From Pseudovirgaria hyperparasitica (Eukaryota > Ascomycota > Dothideomycetes > Acrospermales > Acrospermaceae): 64,000 nucleotides of DNA. The translations under genes and the position numbers were made by a program. The stretch covers positions 1,289,311 through 1,353,310 of the forward strand of contig NW_022985551.1 in NCBI RefSeq assembly GCF_010093815.1, given 5' to 3'. The notes beneath the pieces were generated by a model. It made no database searches and had not been told where the DNA came from. It saw only the letters and a program-made list of their open reading frames with translations. Below are positions 31,764 through 43,361 of this stretch, piece after piece (position 1 is the stretch's first letter; each line of letters begins with the position of its first letter).

Positions 31764-34077
31764 ATGCCTACTCGAGAGTCGCTTACAGCCAATGGAAAGC
31801 CCAGAAAGCGTGCTACCGAAGCTTGTACTACATGCCGCCGCAGAAAGATCAAATGCGATGGGGCCCAGCCCAATTGCGTCAATTGCAAAACTTTCAATCG
31901 GATATGCTCGTACGAGCCGATCGAAGAAGAAGTCCGCCGCCAGCAAAAGCCGAGGAAACGTGTTCGGCGTGGAACGACATCGGATGCATCGCCTACAAGC
32001 AGCCTAATCGGAAATGAAGGCGATCAACAAACAACTGTTCCTGCCAGAGGTAAGCGAGTGATTCGGGTTGTCGTGTGGCTCCATGTTCCGGATCTTTCTG
32101 CCTTTGTAGTTCAGTATTCTAGCGGCCTACACATAATATACCAGTTGAGCCCGGTAGGGCCTCTAGCATATGCCGAATCAGCCGAGCTAATATTTAGGAT
32201 CAGACACCCAAAGAAATGTTTCTACGATAGTCTTCTCCGCAAACGGAACTTCAAGCTACCATGGGCAAACGAGCGCTCTTTTTGAAGAGCTGCATTCTGA
32301 GCCTTTACTGCAAGCAAGACCGATACCCAGGATATCTGAGGCCTGGGCCGAAAAGGGCCTTGTCGCAGAAGCGGCTAAACAAAGACAGATGGAAGACGTG
32401 AACTTTGCCGCAGGAACCCTTGATTTCGATGGAGTTGATCCTGATCTCGGCATGCATCTCCTTTCTCTGCATTGGAATCGTCAACATCACTCATTCTTGA
32501 TTACGTATAGACCTGTGTTCATGAGAGATATGGCCTGCCAGGGGCCTTACTTCTCAAGGATTCTATTGAACGCCATCTACTTTGGAGCAGCAAAGTTTAG
32601 TCCTCGCCTAGAAGTTCGGAAGGACCCGAATGATGTTAGGACTGCTGGGTGGCAGTTCAGAGAGCGTGTTCGAGAACTTCTAGGGAGCGCACTAGACAAA
32701 AGTGAGATTACTACCATTCAGGCTCTCCTAGTCATGACAAACTCCCTATTCGCTCTTGGCGACGAACGAAGCGCAGCTTGGCTGTACGCTGGACTTGCAT
32801 TTCGGATGATCATCGATCTAGGCATGCATGTTGACGCGCCGGACATCTTGTCTGTTCGCAAACTTTCAGAAGAAGATATCGAAGTACGTCGTCGAGTCTT
32901 CTGGGGAGCGTTTGTTGTCGACAAGATCCAGTCGCTGTACCATGGCCGACCAGTGACTTTTCAAGGGCAAGACGCTAGAGTCCCCATAAAGTTCCTAGAC
33001 ACATTTGAGGAGCTGGAGAGGTGGAAGCCTTTTGCTTATACTCCACAAATCGAACAATATGGCGGTTGTCCTGCGTTTAGCGTATCGACCTTTAGCCATT
33101 TGTGCAAGCTTTCTGTCATTCTGGGGGACATTCTTACATCGATTTATGCTGAAAACAGCTCAGAAAGAACTCCAGACGAGCTATCCAGGCTTTTAGAGGA
33201 GCTGAATGGAAAGCTGGTCCAATGGCGCAATTCAATTCCGAAGCACATGGAATTCGATCATACTAAGCCGACGCTCTCAGATCCGCCGCCACATATTTTC
33301 TCTTTACTCATCATGCACCAAGTATTGGTGATCCTACTACATCGTCCCTTTGTCGCTGATGGCCACCTCTATCGCAATGCACGATCAGTTCCTGCCAATG
33401 CGTTTGCGGCGTGCGCAACAGCAGCCACTCAGATCGTACATCTTTTACGAGCCTACGACAAAGCCTTTTCGATCCGCAAAGCCCCGTATCTCATCTCATA
33501 TGCTTGCTACGTTAGTGCTACTATACATGCGCGGATTGTGGCGCAACGTGGCCGCTTATCTGAGGCATATTCTTCTGTTGAGACTTGTCTCGCTGTCTTC
33601 GAAGAGAACCAAGAGACTAACTGGGCTGTCAAGCGAGCCAATATCATCATCCAGAATCTACTCAAGAAGCTGGGTTCTACTTTGCCCCAGAGACCATGGA
33701 AGATCTCCAGTAATGCGAACATACCTAACTCCAGTGGCGATACTGACCCACCTCCTGCGACGGCGCCGTTATCACTTGCCGACTCCTCTGCCGTTGAGCA
33801 GCCGTCCCCAACGTCGAGTCTGGACTTGGACGCAATCATACAGAGTTTTGCCCCTGACCAGGATCTATCTCAGTCTGAGTTTACAATCCGCACCGATCAT
33901 CCGATTTCTGGAGATTTCTATCCACCACAAGGGCAGTCTGGTTCATACAACTCCGCGTATCCATTGCAGATGGCCTACAATCCATATAACTCTGATCCTA
34001 ACATTGACGATCTCTTGTTCGGGTTCAACAGCTCTACTCTCGACAATTTCTCCTTCCCAGACTGGACAGGTACATGA
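31764..34077 (+). CDS. Zn2Cys6 fungal transcription factor
   Basis: Two exons, 31764-32049 and 32198-34077, 721 residues. The zinc cluster is CTTCRRRKIKCDGAQPNCVNC followed by a sixth Cys in NRICSYEP (residues about 21-48), with a basic linker (QKPRKRVRR). After the 148-bp intron the frame continues with GTSSYHGQTSALFEELHSEP, the conserved entry to the fungal-specific middle homology region, then the Fungal_trans core (LLSLHWNRQHHSFLITYRPVF; ALGDERSAAWLYAGLAFRMIIDLGMH; RRRVFWGAFVVDKI). The C-terminus is Ser/Pro/Asp-rich and may activate transcription. It diverges from the PrpF gene and is the only regulator in the cluster, so it probably controls it; CGG-palindrome sites in both cluster promoters fit. 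The longer of two possible intron definitions was chosen because it alone keeps the middle-homology frame. Confidence 0.87.
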
Positions 34078-34393
34078 TGCCAAAATAGCGTCGGAAACTT
34101 GTCTTTCAGTCAAAAGGAATCTACTTTCAGCGTGAACACGGAATATGGAAGATATGATGGATTGACATATAGGACTAAAAGACCAATAGCATTGGCGATA
34201 TCTCTTGGGTGCTTTGTCCGAAATTCATTCGTCTGAAGCATCGCACCTTTCAGGCAGGTACTAGGTCTTGATGGATATTGGTCAACCATCTAGCTCCTCA
34301 TTGCGGTGTTACAAGTGGAATGCTTAGCAAAAGCACCTACCCAGCCGAACACTGAACACAACTTCCTCGTAACATTCCATAATGTGATATCTC
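34078..34393. other. Convergent spacer between regulator and carrier genes
   Basis: 316 bp of 3' flanks. No gene seen. Confidence 0.45.
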
Positions 34394-35436
34394 CTACATC
34401 AACACAGTCTCTGTCCTTGCATACATCAAGGCAGCTGTAATCTTCTCATACACTGTGAAGACAATACCACCACTAAACACCAATCTCCCGAGCCTCATCG
34501 TGCTGCCAGACCAGAACCCTCGGATACCAGAAGAGGACAGAATATCTCTCACTGCCTGAACAGTAGTCGCTCCTTGAGTACTCTGCGTACGAGTCTTGGT
34601 TGCATCGAACGGCTGCGTCGCGTAGACGGTCACAACACCTGCCGCAGCACCAACTCCAAAAGTCGTCACGCTATTCTGCGGCAGACTCAAGTTGACAGCA
34701 AAGTCTTTGAGGACGTTGTACGAACCCATGCGTACAGCTGACGTTGATCCTTGCTTCAAGGTCGTTGAAAAGAGACCTCGATATAGACCGCGGACGCCGT
34801 TCTCTCGGACGATTATGCCAATGGCATGGAAGCCTCCTCGAAATCTTCTGGCGCCCTTTGCGTCGTCAATTCTGGTCTACTCATCAGCCACAGCACAAGC
34901 AGTAATGGTCCTGATGTTCTTACAGCGCCGTCTTCACGCGTTCCGTCGGCGTCACAGCAATAACACTCTCAACACATCCTGCCACCATACCGGCAAAAAT
35001 CCCTCGCATCGGAGACAACTTCCCCTTTTCATCCACGAGCGTATTTCGTATCGAATCGAAGCCGAGAAATCGCACTCCGGCCTTGAATGCAGTGCCAATA
35101 ATCAGCGTCGAGCATCCTGTGTATACAGCCCCTGATATCGTAAGCCACGTCCGTCTTTGTGAACTATAGTAGTAGACTTACCTATGCCCTCCGTCCGTGC
35201 GACTTGCGTGATGATTTTGAAGGGGTTTCGCGAGCCGGACTGGCCGTGTAGCTGCACTCTGGTCTTCGCGAACTCGAATGGATACTGTAGCATCACGAGA
35301 TTAGCTTCAGGCTGGTATTACTGTCAGAGTGTGGACAGCGACTTACTGTGGCTGTGGCTTCGACAGCACCCGCAATGCTCCCGGCGAATAGGGACACGCC
35401 AGGCGTTGGTTTCTGTTTCTGTGTATCTGCACGCAT
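34394..35436 (-). CDS. Mitochondrial tricarboxylate (citrate) carrier, Ctp1-like
   Basis: Four exons, 35436-35347, 35284-35182, 35131-34924 and 34871-34394, 292 residues, the standard size for a mitochondrial carrier. Three repeats each have the PX[DE]XX[KR] signature: YPFEFAKTRVQ, TPTERVKTAL and QPFDATKTRTQ. Tricarboxylate-carrier-like sequence is seen in GLYTGCSTLIIGTAFKAGVR, FLGFDSIRNTL and LYRGLFSTTLKQG. Such carriers exchange citrate, isocitrate or cis-aconitate for malate across the inner membrane; MttA/Mtt1 of the itaconate clusters are relatives. Its promoter is shared divergently with the Dal5-like transporter. Beside a PrpF isomerase it likely moves the tricarboxylate substrate or product between mitochondrion and cytosol. 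Confidence 0.9.
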
Positions 35437-35971
35437 GCTGTCTATTTCTCCATGATCTATCCTCTATGCAGGCTGGAAATGATGTGTAGCTCTATGCAGA
35501 ATGCTTTATAATAGACTGCCTTGGGCTTGCGTTGCTTACACTGCTAGAATTATTGCGGGTACATTCGTCTGCCTGTTTTCGATAGGATTAGGACTACGTA
35601 GATATACATCCGGCCTTTTACTTCCGTCGCACATCCGCGTTCTACTAGGTTCCGGGTAGATCCCGAGGCATGCTACTAGTTACTAAGTGAGTAGTGTGTA
35701 CACGTGTGTATGTACCCGCGGGACATGACTATACGGGGGCGGGATCAACGACCCGATTCAGACGACCCGCCTCCACATCGTAATTACCCCAGATCAGACA
35801 CTACATACGACCAGACATACCAAGACGCTTGCAACATGGCTGATGTTGGTTTAATTATAAAGCTTGTCACTACGACCTCGCCGTGAAAAAACAAGACCTG
35901 CAAGCCAAGACGCTGTCGAGTCGTCTGTATTGGTGACCGCAACCCGTCAGAAGTGGCATTCATTTCCCAAA
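35437..35971. promoter_or_regulatory. Divergent promoter of carrier and Dal5-like transporter
   Basis: 535 bp between the two outward start codons, containing the second copy of the 13-bp CCCGCGGG word at 35711-35723. Confidence 0.6.
35711..35723. promoter_or_regulatory. Candidate regulator site TGTACCCGCGGGA, copy 2
   Basis: Identical over 13 bases to 31213-31225, in the same relative type of position (between divergent cluster genes), 275 bp from the carrier start and 249 bp from the transporter start. Confidence 0.6.
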
Positions 35972-37717
35972 ATGGCAGCCGAAATCGAAAAACAGTCTCA
36001 TGTTCACCAAGAGTACACCGGCTCAGAGACTCGCACGCCGGTGCAGATCCAGTCGCAATTTGCCCTGCTGCGCGACCTCTCGGACGACCAGATGCAAGCT
36101 CTGGACAAGAGAATAGTCAAGATCCTGGATTGGCGGATGATGCCCATCATCACACTGATGTTCCTAATGAGGTAGTTTCATCTCGCCTCGTCAAGGCAGT
36201 AATATGCGAAACATGAATTGACTCGTTTCAGCTATCTCGACCGCATCAATGTCTCCAATGCTCGTCTCGCAGGCCTGCAAGACGACTTGCACATGTCCGA
36301 CACGATCTGGAACGCCGGGATTTCGACATTCTATGTGGGGTATTTGATCGGGCAGCTTCCAGGGGTGATATGGATGACGAAGATGAAGCCGAATCTGTTC
36401 TTGCCGGGGGTGATGCTCGCGTGGAGTGCTGCGACGATATGCATGCCGGCGATGACGAAGTGGGTTTTCTGAGTGTGTTCGCAGAGGGGAGACTTTGCAG
36501 CGTTGACACGGTGCTAGTGGAACTGGCTTCGTGCTCTGTCGATTCGTCATCGGGCTCTGTGAGGCGCCGTTCTTCCCTGGTATCACGCTGAGTGAGTACG
36601 CAACGAGGAAGGAAGTGGTGGATGTGGTGCTGATTGAGAGTAGTGACGTCGTCGTGGTATAACAAGCGTGAGAGTCCCACTCGGATGGCAGTGTGGCATG
36701 CCGGCAACACCGTCTCTAACATACTGTCTGGCTTCCTTGCCGCTGGTATCTTGACAAACATGGAAGGCGTCCATGGTCTGCACAGCTGGCAGTGGTTTTT
36801 CATCATAGAAGGTGCAGCATCAATTGCGATAGCTGTGGCAGCTTTCTTCCTTCTCCCAAGTTGGCCACACGATACGAGGTTTCTCACAGAAGAGGAGCGT
36901 GAGATGGCTCAGTATAGAGTTCTGGTATCGAATGGAGGCGTCGAAGAAGCCTTGGGTGGAACGTGGGATGGCATAAAGGAGGCGGCCAAAGACCCTTTCA
37001 CATGGTTGTTTTGTGGAATGCATTTTGCCTTGGTTACGGCGCAGAGCTTCAAGGACTTCTTGCCATCGGTAAGCCTCTTCGTACCAGGCCATCCAGATTC
37101 AGAGCACTTACAGAAGCATAGATCATGGAGACGTTCGGCTTCGACACGCTAACCACGTACCTCGTCCAAGCACCTCCCTATGCAATCGCGTATGCTATAT
37201 CATGCGGACTTGCCTACTCGTCAGGTTATTTCCAAGAGTCTTGCTTTCACATCATCGTCCCGATAATCTTCAGTGCCTTGGGTGCTTCACTGTTGATCGC
37301 AACCCTCAACGTTGGCGCACGTTACTTCGGGTTGATCCTGCTTATAACCGGCACGTATAGCGGACTCAATCTGCAGCTCTCATGGGAGACTACAGTGGTG
37401 CCCCATCCACGTAAGAAGAAAGCTGCACTGATCGCCATTGCAAATGCTATTTCGCAAGTCTCGCACTGGTTCAGTAAGTATTCTGAGCTTCGATGGGAGC
37501 GTTCATCTGACAGCGCAAAGGCCCACAATTTTTCCCGACATCCCAAGAGCCGTTTTATCGCCTAGGGGGTGGATTGATCCTTTTTGGCTGTCTTTTCGCC
37601 GTCATAATATGTCTGTTGGTAACTTGGCGGGCGAAAGTCCTCAACAAAAAGCTCGATGAGGCGGAAGGGTGGTCGGAGCATACGGGTAATGAACGGGGTT
37701 GGAGATATGTATACTAG
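35972..37717 (+). CDS. MFS transporter, anion:cation symporter (Dal5/allantoate permease) family
   Basis: Six exons: 35972-36171, 36232-36459, 36518-36591, 36644-37068, 37122-37473 and 37521-37717, 491 residues. The family pattern is clear: LDWRMMPIITLMFLMSYLDRINVSNARLAG at the first helix, STFYVGYLIGQLPG, LCRFVIGLCEAPFFPGITL, SSWYNKRESPTRMAVWHAGN, and a closing FPTSQEPFYRLGGGLILFGC helix with an EGWSEHTGNERGWRYVY tail. Family members take up carboxylates and related anions such as allantoate, nicotinate, pantothenate or tartrate at the plasma membrane. In this cluster an unsaturated di- or tricarboxylate is the natural guess. The start is the ATG giving MAAEIEKQSH; the frame upstream lacks an ATG. 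The third exon is only 74 bp but is required to join TN-GTGFVL. Confidence 0.9.
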
Positions 37718-37862
37718 GCTCAGCTCCCGCAGGAATTTACAGTTTGACGATAAGATGATTTTTTGGACCTGGTCGTTTAAGTGTTGATAGGTCACGATCC
37801 GATAGACCAGGCAGATGATTGCATAGTTCGATGCAAGCACCGGGTGATATCAGTGCGTCATA

Positions 37863-39636
37863 CTATATCCCTCGTTTTCTTTTGCCTTGTTTCGTCCCCT
37901 TCCTTGCCTTTTGTGAATTTTTTGTGGGAGGAGAGATGCTTGCCAGATCGTTCAGTAATACAGTCACAGCTCTTTCCCACATGCTGTCGTCTTCAGACTG
38001 CTCTGAGTGAGCAAGGAACTCTGCCAATTTCAACGGCGGTTGCATACGATGGACGAGATCTCTAATCGTAGTTTTACATTTCTCCGTGACTTGATCATCT
38101 GAAGGCATGGAATTATGTACTGCTAAGCACTGAAATAAGATCCTGAGCGAGTAAAGTACGGCTTGATATTCGGCAGAAGTCTGGATATATTCCCAATCGA
38201 TTCCATGTGTAGCACCTCTAAACAAATCCACCATGTTTCGTTTGGAAGGGAGTCTTCTACCTCGAGAGATCCGGGTAATGCAAACATATCTCATGCACAT
38301 TAGACGCCATCGATCGTTTTGTTTGTGGCCTGGAAACAGGTGTGCTATATGCGTGGCATTTTCGATGAAAGTCTGGCAATGCTCGATAATCTCTGGCTGG
38401 GAAAGCGAATCGATATAAGTGCCACCTATCTGGTGGCCAATTCTCGAGAACTCACGAGTACCACCAGGCGTTCCATTGAGTCGAGCAATAGCGTATCCAA
38501 GCTGCCGGAAGTATCGACCAGAGTCCCAAGGCGAATGCTTATCAGGGTCATCAAGTAGCACAGGCATGTATATCCTGCAGTCCGACTGCAAGGAGTTGAT
38601 CTCCGAGAAGGCCAGTCGATCAGAAGAAAATACTCCGGCATGCAGTAAATACTCCGAGACTCTGGGATCAACCATGATGTTCTCTGTGAGGTGCCTCGTC
38701 ATAAAGGTTCTGCTGAACGAAGTCTCATGGCAATTATGCAAGTATGGTTGCGCAAACCTGTCTATGTCGTCTCCAACTGAATCTTGGGATAGAGCGGCGG
38801 ACGCACATTGCCTGAGCGATTTGTGGCTGTCCAGGGTAAACTGAAATGCAACCTGAGTCATTGCGGTAACACCAAGTTCACGTGTAATGCCTCGAGGTAT
38901 GAAGCATGGGACACTGAACATCGCTCCAGACTCATCTGTCGGCATGTGCACTCCAAGGTCATTCAGAAAAACTACAGTTCCGTCGCCAATATCGTGAATA
39001 ATGAGATCTGAGTCTGACGTAATGACTATCCCACCAGTAGAGTGCGCCAGCGTTGCACAATGATCATCAGCTTCGCCATCAACAAGTGACACCATGTTCT
39101 GATATTTGCTCAGCAGCAACGCCTCTATCACCGCCGGCACCAAGAATGGTAGGGGTGGGAAAGTGCCGAGAGCCCATGCGCGCGTATGGATGTTCTGCTT
39201 TGCCTTGAAGGATATCAGGCGATTCAAGCTGCTTGTAAGTCGATCGAGACGTTCTTTACGCTTCGATATTGGTAGACCGCCATCAAAATAGATTGCCTTA
39301 CTAACAATTGTCAGTATAGAGAGACTGGATTAGGGCCGAAATGTCAAAGCATTCAAATAATGGAGTCTACTCTATTTTGACGTCAACATACACCTGCCCA
39401 TTGTAAGCTTCCAACTTCGACAGCCAATCTACAGTAGCTTCCCCGATCGCATGGTAAGTGAGTGTAGAGGCGAATGTGTTTGTCGCCCCACTCGCTAAAA
39501 TCTCTTGGGAGAAGATGAAATGCGCCAATGCAGGTCCATCAATGATGAGTTGTTTTGGCTTGTCGTCATTCGTAATTTCGAATTGTAGAGACGTCGCATA
39601 GGGCTGTACCTTGGATAGAAAGCCAGGTATACCCAT
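37863..39636 (-). CDS. Asteroid/XPG-domain nuclease-like protein
   Basis: Two exons, 39636-39392 and 39300-37863, 560 residues. The N-terminus MGIPGFLSKVQPYA and LIIDGPALAH match the XPG N-terminal motif; the splice gives VKAIYFDGGLPISKRKERLDRL. The XPG-I-like region has VDGEADDHCATLA with Glu158, Asp160 and Asp161, then ITSDSDLIIHD with Asp178 and Asp180, so several metal-ligand acidic residues are present. Asteroid proteins (ASTE1) are relatives of FEN1-family nucleases; human ASTE1 acts on 3' DNA ends in repair. The C-terminus ends in a Lys/Arg-rich nuclear-localisation-like tail (KARKGTKQGKRKRGI). Its function in fungi is unknown. Confidence 0.8.
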
Positions 39637-40018
39637 ATTGAGAGGCCTCTGGTCCTTGGCTGAGAGCTGACGCGATCATCAATATTAGAGTCTAGAAATG
39701 CGAATACGGCTGATGCTCGGCGAGCTTGTTCAATTTCTGCTTGTGATTGGCCACAGATTTTTAGCTCCACAAGTGGGGACTAAGCTCCGGAAGTGAATGA
39801 TTTACGAGTCGGCACACATCAACATCAACAACTTCGGATGGCGTCACAAACCGAAAATATACTCACATAAGAGGCGAACGGATATATGAAGGAGTGATAC
39901 CCTCCTTGACATGAGAGTCATAACGTATAGTAGGCTGATCATCATGTTGGTGTACTCTTTTCAACAGTCCCATCCCAGACTGACGAGTGTCCAAGTCCTC
40001 TTCATAGATACAAAATAG
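39637..40018. other. Upstream region of the Asteroid-like gene
   Basis: 382 bp with its promoter and the 3' flank of the first GH43 gene. Nothing else seen. Confidence 0.45.
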
Positions 40019-41113
40019 CTATGTTGGCTCCCCGGAAGGGCCCTGCATGACAGTCCCGAGTGGTTCAGGACTCCCAAATATTGGTTGCCCATTCCTATCC
40101 CACTTAACAATCTTCGCCATCGTGTATCGCGACCGGTCGCATGCGCCATTGCTATTCGCCGTGGCATGATATACATTCCATATCTGAGTTCCGTCTGGAC
40201 TCTGGAAGAAGCTATGAATCATTATCAGCATATGTTCTCAGATCCTCAAAAGCCTAGAAAAAAGTATAGCTTACCCATTATGACCCGGCCCAAAATTCCC
40301 ATTCGCACTTTGCAAGAATGGCCCAGTCTTTGTCCAGCTCGCCTTCTTAAGCGGATCCCCGCCAACATAAGTCAATACGCCCAGCTGGTAACTGCTTGTC
40401 CCACAGTAGCTCGCGGAGAAGCTCAGAAACGTCTTGCCCTTGTGGTACATAGCAGCTGGACCCTCATTCACGCCGAACCCAACAGTCTCCCAATCTGCTT
40501 CTGGTAACGACAGCTCATGCGTCTCACCCAGCGTACCAGGCTCGAGCAATTCTGCAATACAGAGGCCTTGGAGGTCGGATGTAATACATGACCATACGAA
40601 ATAGAGCTGATCTGGGAAACGAAGGACCGTACCGTCGATGCCAAACTCCGAGGTCAGCGTCGACAGATATGTATATGTGTCGAACGGGGTGGCACCGCCA
40701 ATGAGTACGTGCGGGCGCTGTGTGTCACAGCATGTAGTGCAGAAGCCAGCGCTAAAGTAGAGATACCATCTAGATGACACATTAGTACGACTTGAACGTC
40801 TGTCTGTGCAAGAGGCGAAATATTACCGGCCGTGGATATAGTGCAGCTCTGGCGCCCATAACTCGCAGCTGCGCGACGGGTCGTCGGGGGTGAAGACGGT
40901 GCGTGTCTCGCCATCCTTGAGTCCCTCGAGAGTGGTAGCCCGTGTAATCTGGACGTTGCTATATGTGGTCGTGGTCAGATAATAGTAGCCATCGAAGACG
41001 ACTATGTGTGGATCACTCCCTAAGTCAGGTTTCAGGGGATCAGAGTAGTTTGCTGCGAAGACGAGGGAGATGGCGGATAGGCATATCGCCGAGAGTAAAG
41101 TAAGAAGTCTCAT
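40019..41113 (-). CDS. Secreted glycoside hydrolase family 43
   Basis: Three exons, 41113-40827, 40769-40275 and 40211-40019, 324 residues. A signal peptide (MRLLTLLSAICLSAISLVFA, cut near 20/21) is followed by the GH43 five-bladed propeller. The catalytic base is Asp34 in GSDPHIVVF, WAPELH follows, the pKa-modulating Asp is Asp141 in GIDGTVLR, and the acid is Glu198 in GVNEGPAAMYHKG; GPGHNG carries the conserved His. No binding module is attached. GH43 enzymes release arabinose or xylose from plant cell-wall polysaccharides; the compact single-domain form suggests arabinofuranosidase or arabinanase-type activity (inference). It diverges from a second GH43 gene. Confidence 0.87.
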
Positions 41114-42238
41114 ATCTTACAAGAGAGAAATTGAGATTTACTTGTTGTGGTCTTCCAATATGCCTTCTCTCGAGCTTCTCATATGCTTACTGTCACGAGA
41201 AAACTAGACATTGGACTAAGTGATCTTGGCATGAAATTTTCGGTTATTAGGGAATGATCATCTTCAATCGGGATACAGTAAGTAAAGCGAAGTCAGAAGA
41301 TGATTCCAATGTTCATGATACCAAAGTTTCATCAGTTTGTGCAATATGCCGAGCACACCAAGATCTTGGAGATGATGGAGACTCCACATTACGAATAATG
41401 AATGACACAGGGGTGGGCCTCTCATGATATTCTTTTGTTTTCCTTGCTTGTATCAAGCCCTAATTGAAGTAGTTGGGTGAATTTCCTACCCCGCAAAATG
41501 CTAAAAGGGCTTGTTGCTCTTTCTTGGCAGCCCGCCGGATGCAATGTCGATCCATCCTTGAGTATAGACAATACCGGCTAAGTTGCGAACAGCATCTTCA
41601 AGTCGCGTGGTCCTAATAACGGATCATGCCTCCAAGCTCCCGTGAACAACATCCCTGCTTGGTGTGCACGGCAATCAATCCTTTGCAAACCCACCGGAAC
41701 CTCACTATTACTAGACCAATCGTCCCGAACGCTTCCCCGGATTTCGGCCTATCAAGTTCCGGATCTAGTAATGGCGCATCGCCTTCACCTGGGGTCCTGT
41801 TTAAGTTCGCAACGGGCCTGCATCTGATTCTTAGCGTAACATCTGGGAGGGTATGTCATAATCCTGGGCTCACGTCATGTGAACGATGTCGCCTGATGGT
41901 AAGTTTTATCCATATAGTGCTCGGGCGAACCATACACTTGCAGCCGTCTTGGCAGTTCGATTGTTATACCTCACTCCTTTCTGACTTGGGAGCACGAGAT
42001 TGGGAAGAGAATTCGTCCTATAAGCAAGGATCGTGTAAGATTTTCCCAATTTTGACAAGAGATACCTGGAGGCCTTCGCGAGACTTTGGTACCTGATCTG
42101 CTCTCACTACCGAGCGCGGCATATGGAAGTGGAGAGACATCGTTTTCTGCGTATATATGATCGTCATACCTATGCCTATAACCTCACATAGGAGTCACTG
42201 AACCGTTCTTCCTTTCTTTACTCACAAATTCCACCGCA
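41114..42238. promoter_or_regulatory. Divergent promoter between two GH43 genes
   Basis: 1.1 kb with both start codons pointing outwards. Contains GTGGGG/CTGGGG-like words that could serve CreA-type carbon repression, which is too weak a match to call. The only long open frame here (41626-42096) has no domain. Confidence 0.4.
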
Positions 42239-43361
42239 ATGCATCTCTCCACATGTCTTCTCGCAGCCGCCACACTCAACTTCGCCATCGCTCTTCCTTC
42301 TAACCTCGAACACCGGAATGACAAGGTCGGCTACCTCTTCACCCACTTTCCCCCTGATGATGAAGCAATCCACATGCTCCTCTCAGACGGCAACAATGCC
42401 CAGACCGGCTGGAAGACGCTCTCCTATGATGGAACCTCTAACACCTCCGCCATCCTGCGTAGCGACGTTGGCACTAAAGGCGTACGCGACAGTCATATCG
42501 TCACATCTCCTGATGGATGCAAGCACTACCTCATTGCCACGGACCTAAACGCCGAGGCCCTTAATTACGACTACAACTACGCCAGCCGCTTTGGCAGTTT
42601 GTCCATTGTCGTCTGGGAGTCCCCGTAAGCCTGTTCCTTCCCATTCTCCGGCTTGCAAAGCCCGGCCCTCCTAACGCTGTGATAGTGATCTCATCAACTG
42701 GTCCTCCGCACGCCTCACTCCGCCCCTTGTCGACGCATCCGCCGGAAACGTCTGGGCACCCGAAGCAAACTGGGACTCTCAACTCCAGGCCTACATCATC
42801 GTCTTCGCTGCCCGCTACTGGTCCGCGTCTGACCCGGATCGAACTGGCGCACAACCGCCCAACATCCTGCAGTACGTCACAACAACCGACTTCCGGACCT
42901 TCTCCGCGCCAACAGAGTATTTTGCACCAGGTTATCCCGTTATCGACGCCACGTTTCTCCACGTACCAGAGCAAGGCCCGGATGTGTGGTATCGCTGGGT
43001 GAAGTCCGAGGTCGACTACATGGTGTTTCAACAGCGGAGCGAGGACGGGATCCGAGGGACGTGGACGAATGTGGGTGGAGCACCGGATTCGGAACGGATC
43101 GAGTTTGCGAGACAGTATTCGAACAATGAGGGGCCGCTGATCTTCAGAGATAATGTTGATCCGGGTTTATTTCATCTTTGGATTGATGAGAGTACTTTGG
43201 ACAGCTACATCCCAGGGCAAGCAAGAACCCTGGATGACATGGCGGCGTGGGAAGGGCTAGGGTTGGATGGATTCCCGACGCGGGCAAAGCATGGTGTTGT
43301 GGTGGCGTTGAATCGGGAGCAGTATCGTGGAATTAGCACAAAGTACAAGGTAGTTGCGTGA
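42239..43361 (+). CDS. Secreted glycoside hydrolase family 43-like protein
   Basis: Two exons, 42239-42624 and 42686-43361, 353 residues. The signal peptide is MHLSTCLLAAATLNFAIALP. Propeller motifs: Asp84 in RDSHIVTSPDG (candidate base), WAPEANWD, Asp216 in YPVIDATF (candidate modulator) and Glu278 in YSNNEGPLIF (candidate acid). The body differs strongly from the neighbouring GH43, so this is not a recent tandem duplicate. The likely role is cleavage of arabinoxylan or arabinan side chains outside the cell. Confidence 0.82.

Noticed and set aside
15359-37717. A single large secondary-metabolite cluster spanning transporter, P450, SDRs and PrpF genes
   Set aside because: No core synthase is present and the calpain gene and long gaps interrupt; only 29.7-37.7 kb has internal evidence (paired promoters, shared motif) for being one unit.
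41626-42096. 156-residue plus-strand frame in the GH43 divergent promoter
   Set aside because: No signal peptide or domain, and it lies in the promoter of two convincing genes.
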